A stretch of DNA of 64,000 nt from Pseudomonas alkylphenolica (GCF_004025535.1 NZ_QJRG01000048.1:600651-664650); one strand, 5' to 3'. Shown: positions 52,427-62,167, counted from the stretch's first letter. Translations and numbers: made by a program. The notes: a model not told the origin generated them from the letters alone.

Positions 52427-53425
52427 TCAGCGCGCCAGGGTTTCCGAAGGGCTTTCGCCGAAGCGGCGTTTGTAGTCGGTGGTGAAGTGCCCCAGGTGGC
52501 TGAAGCCCCAGCGAAAGGCCACGGCCGTTACCGTGTCGCGCCCGGTGCTCAGGCGCTGCAGCTCTTCATTCACCCGTCGCAGGCGCACTTCTTTGAGGTA
52601 GAGCATCGGCGAAGTGTTGCGGTAGCGGCGAAAACCGGTGAACAACGAGCGGCTGCTGACACCGGCATGCTCGGCCATGTCGACGATGGAAATCGGCTCG
52701 TGGGCATGATCTTCGATGTAGCGCTCCACGCGCTTGACGAACGATGGCGCCAGCGACGGTCCTTCGGTGCACAGCTCTGCCGAGTAGCTGTTCGGCTGGT
52801 TGGTTAACAGCATGTTGACCAGGCCGCTTTCCAGTTGCGCAGCCATCAGCGGCGACAGCTCATCGTCCACCGACAGCGAGTCGTACACCCAACTGACCAT
52901 GCGCAACCAGCGCGCGCCCGCTGCGGTATCCAGGGGCAGGCCCGACTCGAACTCGATGTTGTTGCGCAAGGTGCGACCGAGCAGTTGCTGGCAATGACGC
53001 TCGAGCAGACTGCGGTCGATACGCATGATCAGCTTTTCGGTGTTGGGCGTATGGTTGATCACCGTCGGCGTGTGGGCGTTGATCACCGTGCCCAGGCGCG
53101 GGTTGCACAGCACATGCTGCTTGCCCAGCTGAATCTGTTCTTCGCCATAAATCGGCATCTGGATCAGGGCGAAAGTATCGAGCACCCCCGGCTTGATGGT
53201 TACCGCCCCGCCGTAACTCATGCGGCCAATGCCGATGCTGCCGACACGCCGGTAGTAGATGCGGGTGTTGACCGAGCCCTTGCTGTCGACAACGCACAGG
53301 CGGTTTTCACAAAAAATCTTTTCGCCCCACTGGCGGGCTTCTTCAAGGTCGTCGGTGCGGCAAATCTCATAACGCGACAATACGGCTTCAGGTGGTGTTA
53401 CTGGACGGAAACTTAGCTGTTCCAT
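52427..53425 (-). CDS. oxoS: AraC/XylS-family regulator, OxoS-like
   Basis: 332 residues from the ATG at 53425, with AGAGG before it; the start at 53449 lies upstream of this site. The N-terminal sensor (about 1-200) is of the AraC_binding_2 type found in catabolic activators. The C-terminal domain has SIVDMAEHAGVSSRSLFTGFR as HTH1 and the family signature in VAFRWGFSHLGHFTTDYKRRFGESP (split here by its turn). In P. putida 86 an AraC/XylS-type protein, OxoS, activates the quinoline operons. Location next to oxoO, and XylS-like half-sites before three units of the island, make this the probable activator. No such box lies before its own gene. Confidence 0.85.
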   Translation of the reverse strand: MEQLSFRPVTPPEAVLSRYEICRTDDLEEARQWGEKIFCENRLCVVDSKGSVNTRIYYRRVGSIGIGRMSYGGAVTIKPGVLDTFALIQMPIYGEEQIQLGKQHVLCNPRLGTVINAHTPTVINHTPNTEKLIMRIDRSLLERHCQQLLGRTLRNNIEFESGLPLDTAAGARWLRMVSWVYDSLSVDDELSPLMAAQLESGLVNMLLTNQPNSYSAELCTEGPSLAPSFVKRVERYIEDHAHEPISIVDMAEHAGVSSRSLFTGFRRYRNTSPMLYLKEVRLRRVNEELQRLSTGRDTVTAVAFRWGFSHLGHFTTDYKRRFGESPSETLAR

Positions 53426-53881
53426 GTACAACCCTCTACAGCCTGGCAAGGCATCCAGGCCGCGCTATCACATGTTTTTATTAGGCCCGCAGTGCTTGCC
53501 GCGGGTCATTGTTGTTATCACGAGGGGTGTCCGGGCCTGTGTTTCAACGCGTGCACGCAAGCGTTGGGGTTCAACAAAGGCCGGAGGTAAACCGCCGCGT
53601 TCGATCGTGCGAACGTCCCTGTTGGCGTTGAGTGACCAGGTAACGGATCACTTGGCTTTCAGATGCTCCTGAACTCCGTTGGCTCCTTTACAAACAAGCA
53701 TTTAGCGTGCCTGAACGATCAGCCGATACAGCGAATCAAGACGAGCGGTTAGCGGTTTGGGCTTTCTTCACCCACGGCGCTGCAGACGCCGGAAAATAAC
53801 GGCGTCGCAAGGGGCATATACGCCTGAAAAGCGACTCGCGTGGCCTGCCCTGGCACCGCGGGTCGCCTTTTCAGATGACGA
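53426..53881. other. Intergenic region between regulator and cupin genes
   Basis: 456 bases without a convincing gene. It should contain the promoter of the regulator. I saw a CCCGC/GCGGG hairpin near 53492, a GTTCG/CGAAC hairpin near 53600, and the terminator-like hairpin at 53824-53874. No XylS-like box was found. Confidence 0.45.
53824..53874 (-). terminator. Hairpin terminator after the cupin gene
   Basis: CTGAAAAGCGAC (53824-53835) pairs with GTCGCCTTTTCAG (53862-53874), one base bulged, with an inner CGCG/CCGCG stem. On the minus strand a T run lies in the distal arm. It probably ends the operon that begins with the YCF48 gene. Confidence 0.55.
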
Positions 53882-54421
53882 TCAGCGCCGCTGGGCGTCG
53901 ACCATCACGAACATCACCCGCGCCGGGGTGTTTCCAGTGTTACGCCACGCATGCCGTGTTCCCATTTGCACCACCACATCCCCCGCTGTGCACACACATG
54001 ACTCACCTTCGTCCAGCAACAGGGTCAGCTCGCCTTCGAGCAGCACCCCGTAATCGATGGTGTCGGTGCGATGAAAGCCGGGGGCATCGGCTTCAAACTG
54101 CTGTGCCAGGCCCGGCAGGCGCGCCATCATTTCTTCGGCGGCGGCCTGCAGTTGCGCGTCACTGGGCACCACCTCGGAGGCTGGTGGGAAGGTCACCAGC
54201 ATTGCGCAGGTTCCGCCGCTGCCCGGCAGTACCGAGGTCACCGTGGCGACCGTTTCGGCCTGGCTGCCGCCCACCTGCGCATCGGCCTCGGTCTTCCACA
54301 ACAGCGCGGCACTGAACCCCGGGCTGTGTTCAAAGGGCTCGTTACCGGGTAGCGGGCCCTGGCTGATGACCCGCGCACGCCCCCGGGCGTCGTGGCCTGT
54401 CACTACACGCTTGGCTTGCAT
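53882..54421 (-). CDS. Cupin-domain protein
   Basis: 179 residues. A single cupin barrel in the C-terminal two thirds: FHRTDTIDYGVLLEGELTLLL (split by its turn) as motif 1 and GDVVVQMGTRHAWRNTG as motif 2, with a His in each. AAGGAG precedes the ATG. It may be a pathway enzyme, such as an isomerase or dioxygenase acting on a ring-opened acid, or a ligand-binding accessory; sequence alone does not decide. It follows the MDR gene by 54 bp, near the end of that operon. Confidence 0.75.
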   Translation of the reverse strand: MQAKRVVTGHDARGRARVISQGPLPGNEPFEHSPGFSAALLWKTEADAQVGGSQAETVATVTSVLPGSGGTCAMLVTFPPASEVVPSDAQLQAAAEEMMARLPGLAQQFEADAPGFHRTDTIDYGVLLEGELTLLLDEGESCVCTAGDVVVQMGTRHAWRNTGNTPARVMFVMVDAQRR

Positions 54422-54475
54422 ACTGATCTCCTTGCGCCGTGGCGACGCCAGCCGCTGGCTGGCGCCGACATGGGT

Positions 54476-55582
54476 CTAGCGGTGGAGGATGTGGAAGTTG
54501 GTGAAGCCGTTGCCTTGCGCCTGGATGTCGTCCAGCGCTTCGTTCAACTGCTCCAGCGCATAGGCGCGGGCCTCAAGGTGCGACAGGTCGAGAATGCCCG
54601 ACTCGACCATGCTGGCCATCTCTTCACCTTCGCGGGTGGAGAACCACAGCGAGCCGATGTACTGCAACTGGGCGCACATGAACGGGTGCGGATCGATCGG
54701 GATCGGTCCGGCCACGCCACCGATCTGCACAATGCGCCCGCCGCGGGTCACCGCTTGCATGGCATCGACCGACAGCTCGGTCGGCGCCTTGGCGCCCAGG
54801 GTGTCGAGCATGACGTCGACGCCACCAGGCAACAGCGTGCGGACCTGCTGGTGAATGCTCTGTTCGCCAATCGGCACGGCAATCACCCGCTTCGGGTCGA
54901 TCGCCTGTAGACGCTCCAGCGCCTGACGGTCACGGGCGGCCACGATCACGCGCGAGGCGCCGAAAGCTAGCGCCAGCAATGCTGCGCCCACACCCAGGGT
55001 GCCGCTGGCGCCCAGAATCAGCACGCTTTGCGAAGGGCGCAGTGCCGATTTGCGAATGGCTGCGTAGGCAGTGCCCAGGTAACCGAAGCGGGTGGCCTGG
55101 GCGAAGCTCAGGCAATCGGGTAGGCGCACCAGGTTGTTACCGTGCGCGGTCATGTACTCACCGTAACCGGCGTACGGGTAGCGTTTGAACACCTGCTGGG
55201 AGCCGGCACCAAAGCCGAAGTAGCCCATGAAAGTGTAGGCCTGGCAGCGCGGTGCATCACCTTCGCGGCAATGACCGCACTCGCCGCACCCGATACCCGG
55301 GTTCACATACACCCGGTCACCCGGTGCGAACGCGGTCACCGCAGAACCGACCGCCGCCACCGTTCCGGCGGTGTCCAGGCCGAAAATCGCCGGCAGTTGC
55401 GGCAACGGCAGAAAGGGGTACCACTCGGGAAAGTGCGTGGTGACGTTCTTCAGGTTGGGGATGATGCCGCTGGCCGCTACCTTGACCAGGACGTCATGGG
55501 GGCCGGGGGTGGGCACGGGAATCTGATCGACGACGAACCGTCCGCCGATTTCGTGAAGACGTGCAGCTTGCATCATGGACAC
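54476..55582 (-). CDS. MDR-family oxidoreductase without catalytic zinc ligands
   Basis: 368 residues from a GTG with GGAG 8 nt upstream; ATGs lie two and three codons later. The structural-zinc lobe is intact (C99, C102, C105, C113). The catalytic-zinc residues are not: ASGIIPNLKN replaces the Cys motif, GLD (68-70) replaces the His-Glu, and the third ligand position reads RFGYLG. The nucleotide-binding motif GASGTLGVGAA is normal. It therefore resembles quinone/ene-reductases more than alcohol dehydrogenases. A reductive step on an unsaturated intermediate fits the proposed 8-hydroxycoumarin-type route, as inference. Confidence 0.85.
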   Translation of the reverse strand: MSMMQAARLHEIGGRFVVDQIPVPTPGPHDVLVKVAASGIIPNLKNVTTHFPEWYPFLPLPQLPAIFGLDTAGTVAAVGSAVTAFAPGDRVYVNPGIGCGECGHCREGDAPRCQAYTFMGYFGFGAGSQQVFKRYPYAGYGEYMTAHGNNLVRLPDCLSFAQATRFGYLGTAYAAIRKSALRPSQSVLILGASGTLGVGAALLALAFGASRVIVAARDRQALERLQAIDPKRVIAVPIGEQSIHQQVRTLLPGGVDVMLDTLGAKAPTELSVDAMQAVTRGGRIVQIGGVAGPIPIDPHPFMCAQLQYIGSLWFSTREGEEMASMVESGILDLSHLEARAYALEQLNEALDDIQAQGNGFTNFHILHR

Positions 55583-55713
55583 AGGACACTCCTTGGGTCG
55601 CGACGGCAGGCGCAGGGCCTGGCGACCCGTCTATTTTTGCTGGGAGAACGCACCCGGAGCGGGTGCGTGGGGAAAACGGCGGACCATCCCTGGTCCGGGT
55701 GCGCCGTGAGCGC

Positions 55714-56982
55714 TTAGCGGCCGGCCGCCTGCAGTGCCTGCAGGGAAAAGTCGGTGGACTTGGCGTCAAAGTTGGTACGCCAGGTACTGGTGTCGATCAG
55801 CGAGATGGTGGCGTGGTTGCGCTGGAAGTCGATCACCGAACCGACCGTGGTGCGGATGTCGCCATCGGCTGCGTTGGCATAGGAATGGAATTCCATGAAC
55901 TTCCAGAACTCGCCTTTGCGGTTGTACGCCTCGCCGTAGTAGATGCGCGGGTACTTGGTGTCGATGTACAGGACCTTTTTGCTGTACGGGTGAATCGACG
56001 GCGTAATGGCCTCGACCACATAGACTTCGCGCACTTCATAGTTGTTGCCGACGATGTTCCAGTACGGCGGTTTGTCTTCCATCACCGGGTAGCGTTCGGC
56101 GAAGGTCTTGCCCGCCTTGTTCCAGATGGCGTCGCCGGTTTTACTGGCGCTGACCGCAAGAATGTTGCGCTTGCCCAGCAGCTTGTACTCCGGGTACCAG
56201 CATGGACGGGCGTTGAACACTTCGAGGTCGTCCTGCAGCTGGTCGGAGGAACCCACCGGGTCCATCCACGCACCACCGGACAACTGCCGTACGCGGCGCA
56301 CTGCCGGAATGTAGGCCCAGACGCTGTTCACTTTCGCCGAGTCGTACATCACCGTGTAGGTACCCAGGCCTTTCATGTCCGAGGGGGCCTTGAAGTACAG
56401 CAGCTGGCGGCCACGCTCGCTGCCATCGCCTTCGACCGTGTTGCCACCGGTCAGGCGGCCTTTCATCGAGTAGCGGGTGAACTCGGCCACAGGCTCGGCG
56501 TGCACGCCCTTCTTGCCGTCGACCAGCAACTGGGTGTAGCCCGGTACCTGCGAGATGTCGCCGACCAGCTGGCCAAGGTGCCAGTTCCACATGATCTTCT
56601 CGGCGGCTTGCGGGTCTTTCTCGTCGATCTGCGGGAACGGCTCGCCGGCGCCCCAGCCATCCACCCGGCATTCTGCCTTGTTGATCGAGGTCTTGCCGGC
56701 GTTGGCGGCAGAAGCCTTGACCCAGCGCGGGTCGAGCGGAACGGCTTTGGAAGCTGCCAAGGGCATCTGCATGCCGCTGTTGCGAATGCGCCATTCCAGC
56801 TTCTCGGTGAGCAGGCTGGCGATGGTGTGGCCTTCGAAGGTCTGGGTTTTCAGCTGGTCGATGTTGCTGGCACTGATCACGGTGCCGGGCGGTACTTCAG
56901 CGGCATTGACGACAGCCATCGCACTGGCGGCGATCAGGCCCGCCAGCAGTGGCGAACGTAGTGCAGGACGAAAACGGATCAT
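55714..56982 (-). CDS. DUF1329 outer-membrane-associated lipid/hydrocarbon module protein
   Basis: 422 residues. Signal peptide ending near VVNAAEVPP. The mature part has the DUF1329 pattern seen in hydrophobic-substrate clusters, a LolA/LppX-like fold in known members, with KTSINKAECR and GKPDNFNYG-like loop replaced by KAGKTFAER, and aromatic-rich strands. The gene overlaps nothing; GGAG precedes the ATG, and the DUF1302 gene is 18 bp upstream. In steroid and aromatic pathways this family travels with DUF1302, MMPL and YCF48 proteins, as here. It likely binds or carries a hydrophobic compound in the periplasm. Confidence 0.85.
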   Translation of the reverse strand: MIRFRPALRSPLLAGLIAASAMAVVNAAEVPPGTVISASNIDQLKTQTFEGHTIASLLTEKLEWRIRNSGMQMPLAASKAVPLDPRWVKASAANAGKTSINKAECRVDGWGAGEPFPQIDEKDPQAAEKIMWNWHLGQLVGDISQVPGYTQLLVDGKKGVHAEPVAEFTRYSMKGRLTGGNTVEGDGSERGRQLLYFKAPSDMKGLGTYTVMYDSAKVNSVWAYIPAVRRVRQLSGGAWMDPVGSSDQLQDDLEVFNARPCWYPEYKLLGKRNILAVSASKTGDAIWNKAGKTFAERYPVMEDKPPYWNIVGNNYEVREVYVVEAITPSIHPYSKKVLYIDTKYPRIYYGEAYNRKGEFWKFMEFHSYANAADGDIRTTVGSVIDFQRNHATISLIDTSTWRTNFDAKSTDFSLQALQAAGR

Positions 56983-57000
56983 GGTGGTGTCTCCGATGGG

Positions 57001-58602
57001 TCAGAACAGGTAGGTCAGGCTGGTGTACAGCTGATCGCGGTTGTGGAAGTAGCCGAACAGCGTGGTGTTCTCGCAGGTGGCCAGGTTGCCCGGCTGGCAT
57101 TTGTCACTGTCGTGAAATTCGTCATCCCAGAAGGCGTCGTACTCGACTTTCCAGCGCAGCTTGCTCGACAGCTCGAAGGTCACCGACGGCACGGCAAAAC
57201 CGCCGCCGTTGCTCAGGTCGCCGCCCACCACCAGTTGCGGACGAATGCGCCCGTTGGCGTAGCTGGCGTCAAAGATCGCGGTGCCCATCACCGAGTGTTC
57301 CTTGACCTTGCCGCCCCAGCCCACGCTGTACAGCAGGCGGTCGTCCTCGTCGAAGTTCTGCACCCACTTGTCGAACAGCTGCACCGAGAAGAACATCGGC
57401 TTTTCCGTGCCGAGCAGGCTCTGGGTGAACGCCAGGTTCTTGTCCATGCGCAGCATCAGCGCGACCACGTCCTTCTTGGTGTAGCCATCGAAGCCCGGGG
57501 CCACGAACTGGCTGATCAGCGTCGGCGTCGAAGCTTCGAACTGGTATGGCGCGTCCTTGATGTAGGCCACCTCGGTGCTGAACACCGCATCGGCCCAGTC
57601 GGAATAGCGGCTGGCGGTCATGCCGAAGACATCGACGATCGGGTAGATGACCTCGCCCGCCAGGCCTTTGGTGTGTTCACTGCCGGTGGTTTCGGCGCCG
57701 CTGGGCACATCGGGCAGGCCGAACAGCGCGAGGTTGTCGGAGGCGTTGAGGATCGGTGCGTTGTAGTAGGTCTTCAGGTACGACAACGAGTAGTTGGTGT
57801 CGCCCCACAGGCCGTTCCAGCGGATACCGCCGGTCACGTCGTGGCGGCTGCCGTCTTCGTGGTTGAAGTTGTACGGGTCGACGTTGCGAAAATCGACGCC
57901 GGCATACGGCTGGCTCGACCAGCGACCACCGTAGATGTCGATTTCAGTGCCGATGTCGGCGGTGCGGTCCAGGCCCGGGCGCACGAACATCTCGATGCCA
58001 CCGTCGTATTCCGGTACATCGATGTTGACCTTGGCCATGATGTTGGTTTTACGCAGCTCTTCGTTGGCCGGCTCGAGGAACGAACGCCAGGTGTTGTCAA
58101 AGCCATGCACCAGGTCGTTGGCGGCAAAAAAGTCGGTCTCGCCCCAGGCGATCTGCTGCTTGCCAAGGCGGAACCAGGTGCGGTCGCCCACCGGGAAGTC
58201 GACATACAGCTCGCGGATATCGGTCTTGTCGTAGAGTTCGGTGATATCGCCACGGCCATCGGCTTCGTGGTAGTTGTTGGCGCCCATCTTTTCCAGGTGA
58301 TTGAGGAAGTCGGTCTCGACTTCGCGCACACCACGCAGCTTGGCCACTACCGAAAAGCTGTCGGTAGGCTTCCACTGCAGGTTGATCCGCGCCGTGCTGC
58401 GCATCATCGACAGCTTGCCGCGGTCGTCGTAGCCGGGCGTGTCTTCCCAGTTCTTCATGTTCCAGGACATTTCCTGGCGCAGGTAACCGTCATAGGTGAA
58501 GGTGTCGGCCAGCACCGGTGCACTCATCACCCCCAGTGCAATGGCCAGCCCGAGCCGGTTCAGCGAGGCGTGCGCGTGCTCACCCCGAGTGTGTTTGTTC
58601 AT
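57001..58602 (-). CDS. DUF1302 outer-membrane beta-barrel-like protein
   Basis: 533 residues. Signal peptide with LGLAIALGVMSAPVLADTFTYDG cleavage region (given in two parts, ending near A32). The body is rich in alternating, aromatic-capped strands such as RLGKQQIAWGETDFFAANDLVHGF (split by its turns) and ends LYTSLTYLF, the DUF1302 C-terminus with a terminal Phe as in outer-membrane barrels. The family accompanies DUF1329 and MMPL proteins in clusters for hydrophobic substrates and is thought to form the outer-membrane part of a transport route. GGGGAG precedes the start. Confidence 0.88.
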   Translation of the reverse strand: MNKHTRGEHAHASLNRLGLAIALGVMSAPVLADTFTYDGYLRQEMSWNMKNWEDTPGYDDRGKLSMMRSTARINLQWKPTDSFSVVAKLRGVREVETDFLNHLEKMGANNYHEADGRGDITELYDKTDIRELYVDFPVGDRTWFRLGKQQIAWGETDFFAANDLVHGFDNTWRSFLEPANEELRKTNIMAKVNIDVPEYDGGIEMFVRPGLDRTADIGTEIDIYGGRWSSQPYAGVDFRNVDPYNFNHEDGSRHDVTGGIRWNGLWGDTNYSLSYLKTYYNAPILNASDNLALFGLPDVPSGAETTGSEHTKGLAGEVIYPIVDVFGMTASRYSDWADAVFSTEVAYIKDAPYQFEASTPTLISQFVAPGFDGYTKKDVVALMLRMDKNLAFTQSLLGTEKPMFFSVQLFDKWVQNFDEDDRLLYSVGWGGKVKEHSVMGTAIFDASYANGRIRPQLVVGGDLSNGGGFAVPSVTFELSSKLRWKVEYDAFWDDEFHDSDKCQPGNLATCENTTLFGYFHNRDQLYTSLTYLF

Positions 58603-58662
58603 GCTGTTCTCCCCAGTAAGTCGCGGCAGCGATTGATCGATTGCTGTTGTTGTTATGTCGTC

Positions 58663-61038
58663 TCAAGCCAACTGATGTGAGGTGCCGGGCAGCTGTGTCG
58701 CCCTGCCCTGCTGCGGCTCGCCAAAGATGAAGCGCGGGCGGAACACGTAGATCAGCGCCGGCATTACAAACAGTGCGCTGAACGCCGAAACCGTCAGCCA
58801 GATCGCCATCAGCAAGCCCATTTCGGCCTGGAAGCGCAGCGACGAGGCCCACCACAACAAGGTGGCCAGGATCAGCACGCTGGCGGTCACGATCACACCC
58901 ATGCCCGCCGAGTGCAGGGCGATGCGTACGGCCTCCTCGGCGCTCTTGCCGATGGCGATTTCTTCCTTGATGCGGTCGGCGATGTAGAAGGCGTAATCCA
59001 CCCCCAGGCCAATCCCCAGCGCGGCCACCGGCACGGTGTTGATGTTCATGCCGATGCCCTGCCAGGTCATGAAGGCGAAGGTCATCATGTTGGAGATGAT
59101 CACCGGCACCATGAACACCATGCCCGCGATCGAGGAGCGGTACACCGCCGTGCAGATCAGCGCCAGCACCAGCAATGCCAGGGCAATCGCCTCGATCTGG
59201 CTGGCCAGGATGATCTCGTTGACCGCCGCCATCACCCCGATCAGGCCGCCGGCCAGGTGCCATTCGCCCTGGGCCAAGGGGTGCTGGGCGATGAATTCCT
59301 TGATGCGTGCCACGGCAGTACGAATGGTTTCGCCCTGGCGGTCGCGGAACATCAGGGTGACCGCGCCGTTGGCGTACTGGTCATCGGCAAAGCGCGACAT
59401 GTCGCCGGGCTCTGACACCGAATCGAGCATGGCCGCCAGGCTGCCGTTGATGGCGCTGGTATCGCCCAGTTCCAGGTAGCGCGGGTTGCCTTCACGCAGG
59501 CTGAGGTTGATTTGCGGCAGCACGTCGGCCAGCGACACCGAGCCGCCCACCTGCGGCTGGGCTTCGATAAAGCGCTGGAAGCTGTTCATCGCCTGCAGGG
59601 CTTCGTTGCTTTTGATCAAGCCGGTGTTGCCGTCTTCACCGAGGACCACGAACATGCGGTCGACACCTTCGAAACGGGCATTGATCGCTGCCGAGTCGAC
59701 GTTGTAATCGGCGCGTGGCCAGAGGATCGGCGAGCCCGGGTTGGCATCGCCGATCTTCAGGTTGAGCGAGAACAGCCCGGCGCACACCACCGCTACAAAG
59801 CTCACGCCCAGCACCACATAGCGCGCACGGGACAGGCACACGCGGGTGGCGAGGTCGAGCACCTTGCTCAGCAGCGGAATGCAGTTGATCGGGTGCACCA
59901 TGCCATGCGGCTTGCGGATGAATGACAGCATCACCGGGGTCAGGATCACCGCGCTGATGGTCAGCGTCAGCACCCACACGCACGCCAGCACCGTGAGTTT
60001 CTGCAGCATCGGGATCGGGCTAAGCGCCACCACGGCCATGCACGCGGCGTCGGCAATCACCCCGAGCATGCCCGGGCGAAACAGGTCCGACAGGGCCACC
60101 CGCGCAGCGATCCTGGCGGTATCGGCATTGGCCGGCAGCAGCTCCAGTTCATCGTCGAAGCGATTGACGATCTGCACCGAGTGCGACACGGCGCGCGAGG
60201 TGATCAGCATTGCCACCACAATTACCAGCGGCTCGAAACTGATGTTGAGCAAATGACAGATGCCCAGCGCCCAGGAGGCACTTACCGCCCCGGCCAGCAG
60301 TGGCAACAGCACCCCGCGCCAGGTGCGCAGCAGCACGAACAGCATCACCAGGGTGACCAGCAGCGCCGCACCGACCAACTGGAAGGTTTCCGGCAGGTAG
60401 TGCCCTACCCAGCCATACAGGATCGGGTCGCCGACCACGCGGATGTGCACCTGGCCGTCATCGACGCGGTTGATCAGGCTGCGGATCTCCTGGAAGACCT
60501 TGCTGTAATCGACCTGGTCGTCGATGAAGTCGACGGTAATCAACGTGGCTTGCAGGTCTTTGGAAACATATGGGCCATACACCAGCGGGTTGCGCAGCAC
60601 GGCCTGCTTGAGCTCGGCCATGGCTTCTGCGCTTTGCGGCAGGTCGGGCCACATCAGCGGCAGGCTGACGATGCCGGCGGTGGATGCGCGCACCTCTTTG
60701 AGTTTCTTGGAGGCCAGCGAGGTGATCTGGTACGGGTTGACCGCTGATACCTCACGCAAACCGAGGGTCACCTCGCGGACTTTTTCCAGTACCTGGGTCT
60801 GGAATATGTCGCCCTGGTCCACCTCGAACATGATGGTGACCATGTTCGAGCCACCGAAAGTGTCCTTGAATTTTTCGTGGGTCTTCACGTACTCGTGACG
60901 GGACGGCAGCATGTCTTCGAAGACAGTGCGCACCTCGATGTGCAGGGCAAACCAGCCCAGCACCAACGTCAGCATCAGCAGGCAGCCGGCCACCCAGGCG
61001 CGGCGGCGAATGCAGAATTCAGCTATTCGTTCGATCAT
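58663..61038 (-). CDS. MMPL/RND-family transporter
   Basis: 791 residues, RND-type layout: N-terminal helix (about 14-32), a long periplasmic domain with FGGSNMVTIMFEVDQGD, a helix cluster near 210-390, a second periplasmic domain (about 430-600), and a final helix cluster (about 610-770) ending in LIYVFRPRFIFGEP. This is the 12-helix MMPL/SSD pattern. Such proteins, with DUF1302 and DUF1329 partners, move hydrophobic compounds across the envelope; import versus export cannot be judged. Coding spacing to DUF1302 is 60 bp, so they are probably in one operon. Confidence 0.92.
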   Translation of the reverse strand: MIERIAEFCIRRRAWVAGCLLMLTLVLGWFALHIEVRTVFEDMLPSRHEYVKTHEKFKDTFGGSNMVTIMFEVDQGDIFQTQVLEKVREVTLGLREVSAVNPYQITSLASKKLKEVRASTAGIVSLPLMWPDLPQSAEAMAELKQAVLRNPLVYGPYVSKDLQATLITVDFIDDQVDYSKVFQEIRSLINRVDDGQVHIRVVGDPILYGWVGHYLPETFQLVGAALLVTLVMLFVLLRTWRGVLLPLLAGAVSASWALGICHLLNISFEPLVIVVAMLITSRAVSHSVQIVNRFDDELELLPANADTARIAARVALSDLFRPGMLGVIADAACMAVVALSPIPMLQKLTVLACVWVLTLTISAVILTPVMLSFIRKPHGMVHPINCIPLLSKVLDLATRVCLSRARYVVLGVSFVAVVCAGLFSLNLKIGDANPGSPILWPRADYNVDSAAINARFEGVDRMFVVLGEDGNTGLIKSNEALQAMNSFQRFIEAQPQVGGSVSLADVLPQINLSLREGNPRYLELGDTSAINGSLAAMLDSVSEPGDMSRFADDQYANGAVTLMFRDRQGETIRTAVARIKEFIAQHPLAQGEWHLAGGLIGVMAAVNEIILASQIEAIALALLVLALICTAVYRSSIAGMVFMVPVIISNMMTFAFMTWQGIGMNINTVPVAALGIGLGVDYAFYIADRIKEEIAIGKSAEEAVRIALHSAGMGVIVTASVLILATLLWWASSLRFQAEMGLLMAIWLTVSAFSALFVMPALIYVFRPRFIFGEPQQGRATQLPGTSHQLA

Positions 61039-61072
61039 GAAAGTGTCTCGCTCGGGTTAAGCAACAGGAGGT

Positions 61073-62113
61073 TCAAGGCTGCAACCGGGACCAGCGCCGG
61101 CCATCCCATTGGCCGAGATCAGCCCCGGCCAGCCAGAGGCCGCCGTCCACCGGCAAGGCGCGCACGTGCCAGGACAGATCGCGCTCATCGAGAATGCCGC
61201 GGTGCCAGTCGCTGCCATCGCCGCTGGCCCAGCGCCCCAGGGCGCCGGTGACAAACCAGTGCTGTTGCGCGGGCAACCAGGCCACGTCGAACAGGTGCTC
61301 GTGCAGGCCCACGTCCACCACCTGCCAGGTCAAACCGCCGTCGCGGGTTTGCAGCACCGCACCTTCCAGGCCCACGGCGACGCCGTTCTGCGCGTCACGA
61401 AAATTCAGTGCCATCAGCGAGGCATCCACCCCGGCGCTGACCTCTTGCCAGTCCTGGCCATTGACGTTGCCGAGCATTACCCGCCCGAACTCCCCGACCA
61501 GCACCAGGTGGCCACCGTCGAGAATTGCCACGTCGTTCCAGGCCACGTCTTCCTCCTCGCGCAGGCGTTGCCAGCTTTGTGCGAAGTCGTGGCTGATCAG
61601 CAGTGCGCCCATTTCACCGGTGGCGATGGCCAGGCCACCGGCCGCCACGCGCACGCGGTTGAGCTTGTTGGCAACGGCTGAGCGCGGCACGTCCTGGACC
61701 TGCGTCCAGCTTTTGCCGCTGTCGGTGCTGCGCAGGATCACCCCGTCGTTGCCCACGGCCACCAGGTGGCTGGCATCCCAGGCGGCAATGTCCTGCAAAG
61801 TGTTGCGGGTCGGGGTTGGCAGGCGGCTGACGGTGCCATCGGTGCCGATCAGCAGCACCTTGCCGTAGCTGCCGCTGGCCAGCAGCTCGCCGCCGGGCAA
61901 GCGCGCCAGGCCGTAGAACTGGTCGCGGTTCTCCAGGGCTGCAGGTTCGATGGTGCTGCCCACCGGTTGGGGGCGAATGAACAGGCCTGCCCACAACAGC
62001 GAGGCGATGATCACCCACGGCAAGACCGCCATGGTGAGTTTCATGAGCCGCGCACCGGGCCGCAGGGCTGATGCCTTGGGAAGGCTGAGATCGCTAGTAA
62101 CGAGGTTCGACAT
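61073..62113 (-). CDS. YCF48/BNR-repeat beta-propeller protein with N-terminal membrane anchor
   Basis: 346 residues from the ATG at 62113, with GGA 8 nt before; other starts at 62128 and 62140 are possible because the ribosome sites are weak. A membrane anchor (LTMAVLPWVIIASLLWAGLF, residues about 26-45) precedes a beta-propeller of about six blades with repeats such as TDSGKSWTQVQ, DFAQSWQRL and RDGGLTWQVV. It is probably periplasmic. It heads the envelope operon (YCF48, MMPL, DUF1302, DUF1329, then the MDR and cupin genes) under the OxoS-like promoter at 62168-62229. Confidence 0.86.
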   Translation of the reverse strand: MSNLVTSDLSLPKASALRPGARLMKLTMAVLPWVIIASLLWAGLFIRPQPVGSTIEPAALENRDQFYGLARLPGGELLASGSYGKVLLIGTDGTVSRLPTPTRNTLQDIAAWDASHLVAVGNDGVILRSTDSGKSWTQVQDVPRSAVANKLNRVRVAAGGLAIATGEMGALLISHDFAQSWQRLREEEDVAWNDVAILDGGHLVLVGEFGRVMLGNVNGQDWQEVSAGVDASLMALNFRDAQNGVAVGLEGAVLQTRDGGLTWQVVDVGLHEHLFDVAWLPAQQHWFVTGALGRWASGDGSDWHRGILDERDLSWHVRALPVDGGLWLAGADLGQWDGRRWSRLQP

Positions 62114-62167
62114 GAGACGGGTCCGCATGTTAATCGCCACTGGAAGTCTGATGGCGAAGGCACAGTC

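Noticed and set aside
53424..53672. Possible 82-residue gene in the regulator-cupin gap
   Set aside because: Its start overlaps the regulator's ribosome site on the other strand, and the sequence has no coding bias or known motif.
55649..55667. CGCACCC/GGGTGCG hairpin between the DUF1329 and MDR genes as a terminator
   Set aside because: It lacks a following U run on the minus strand. An mRNA-processing or random hairpin is as likely.
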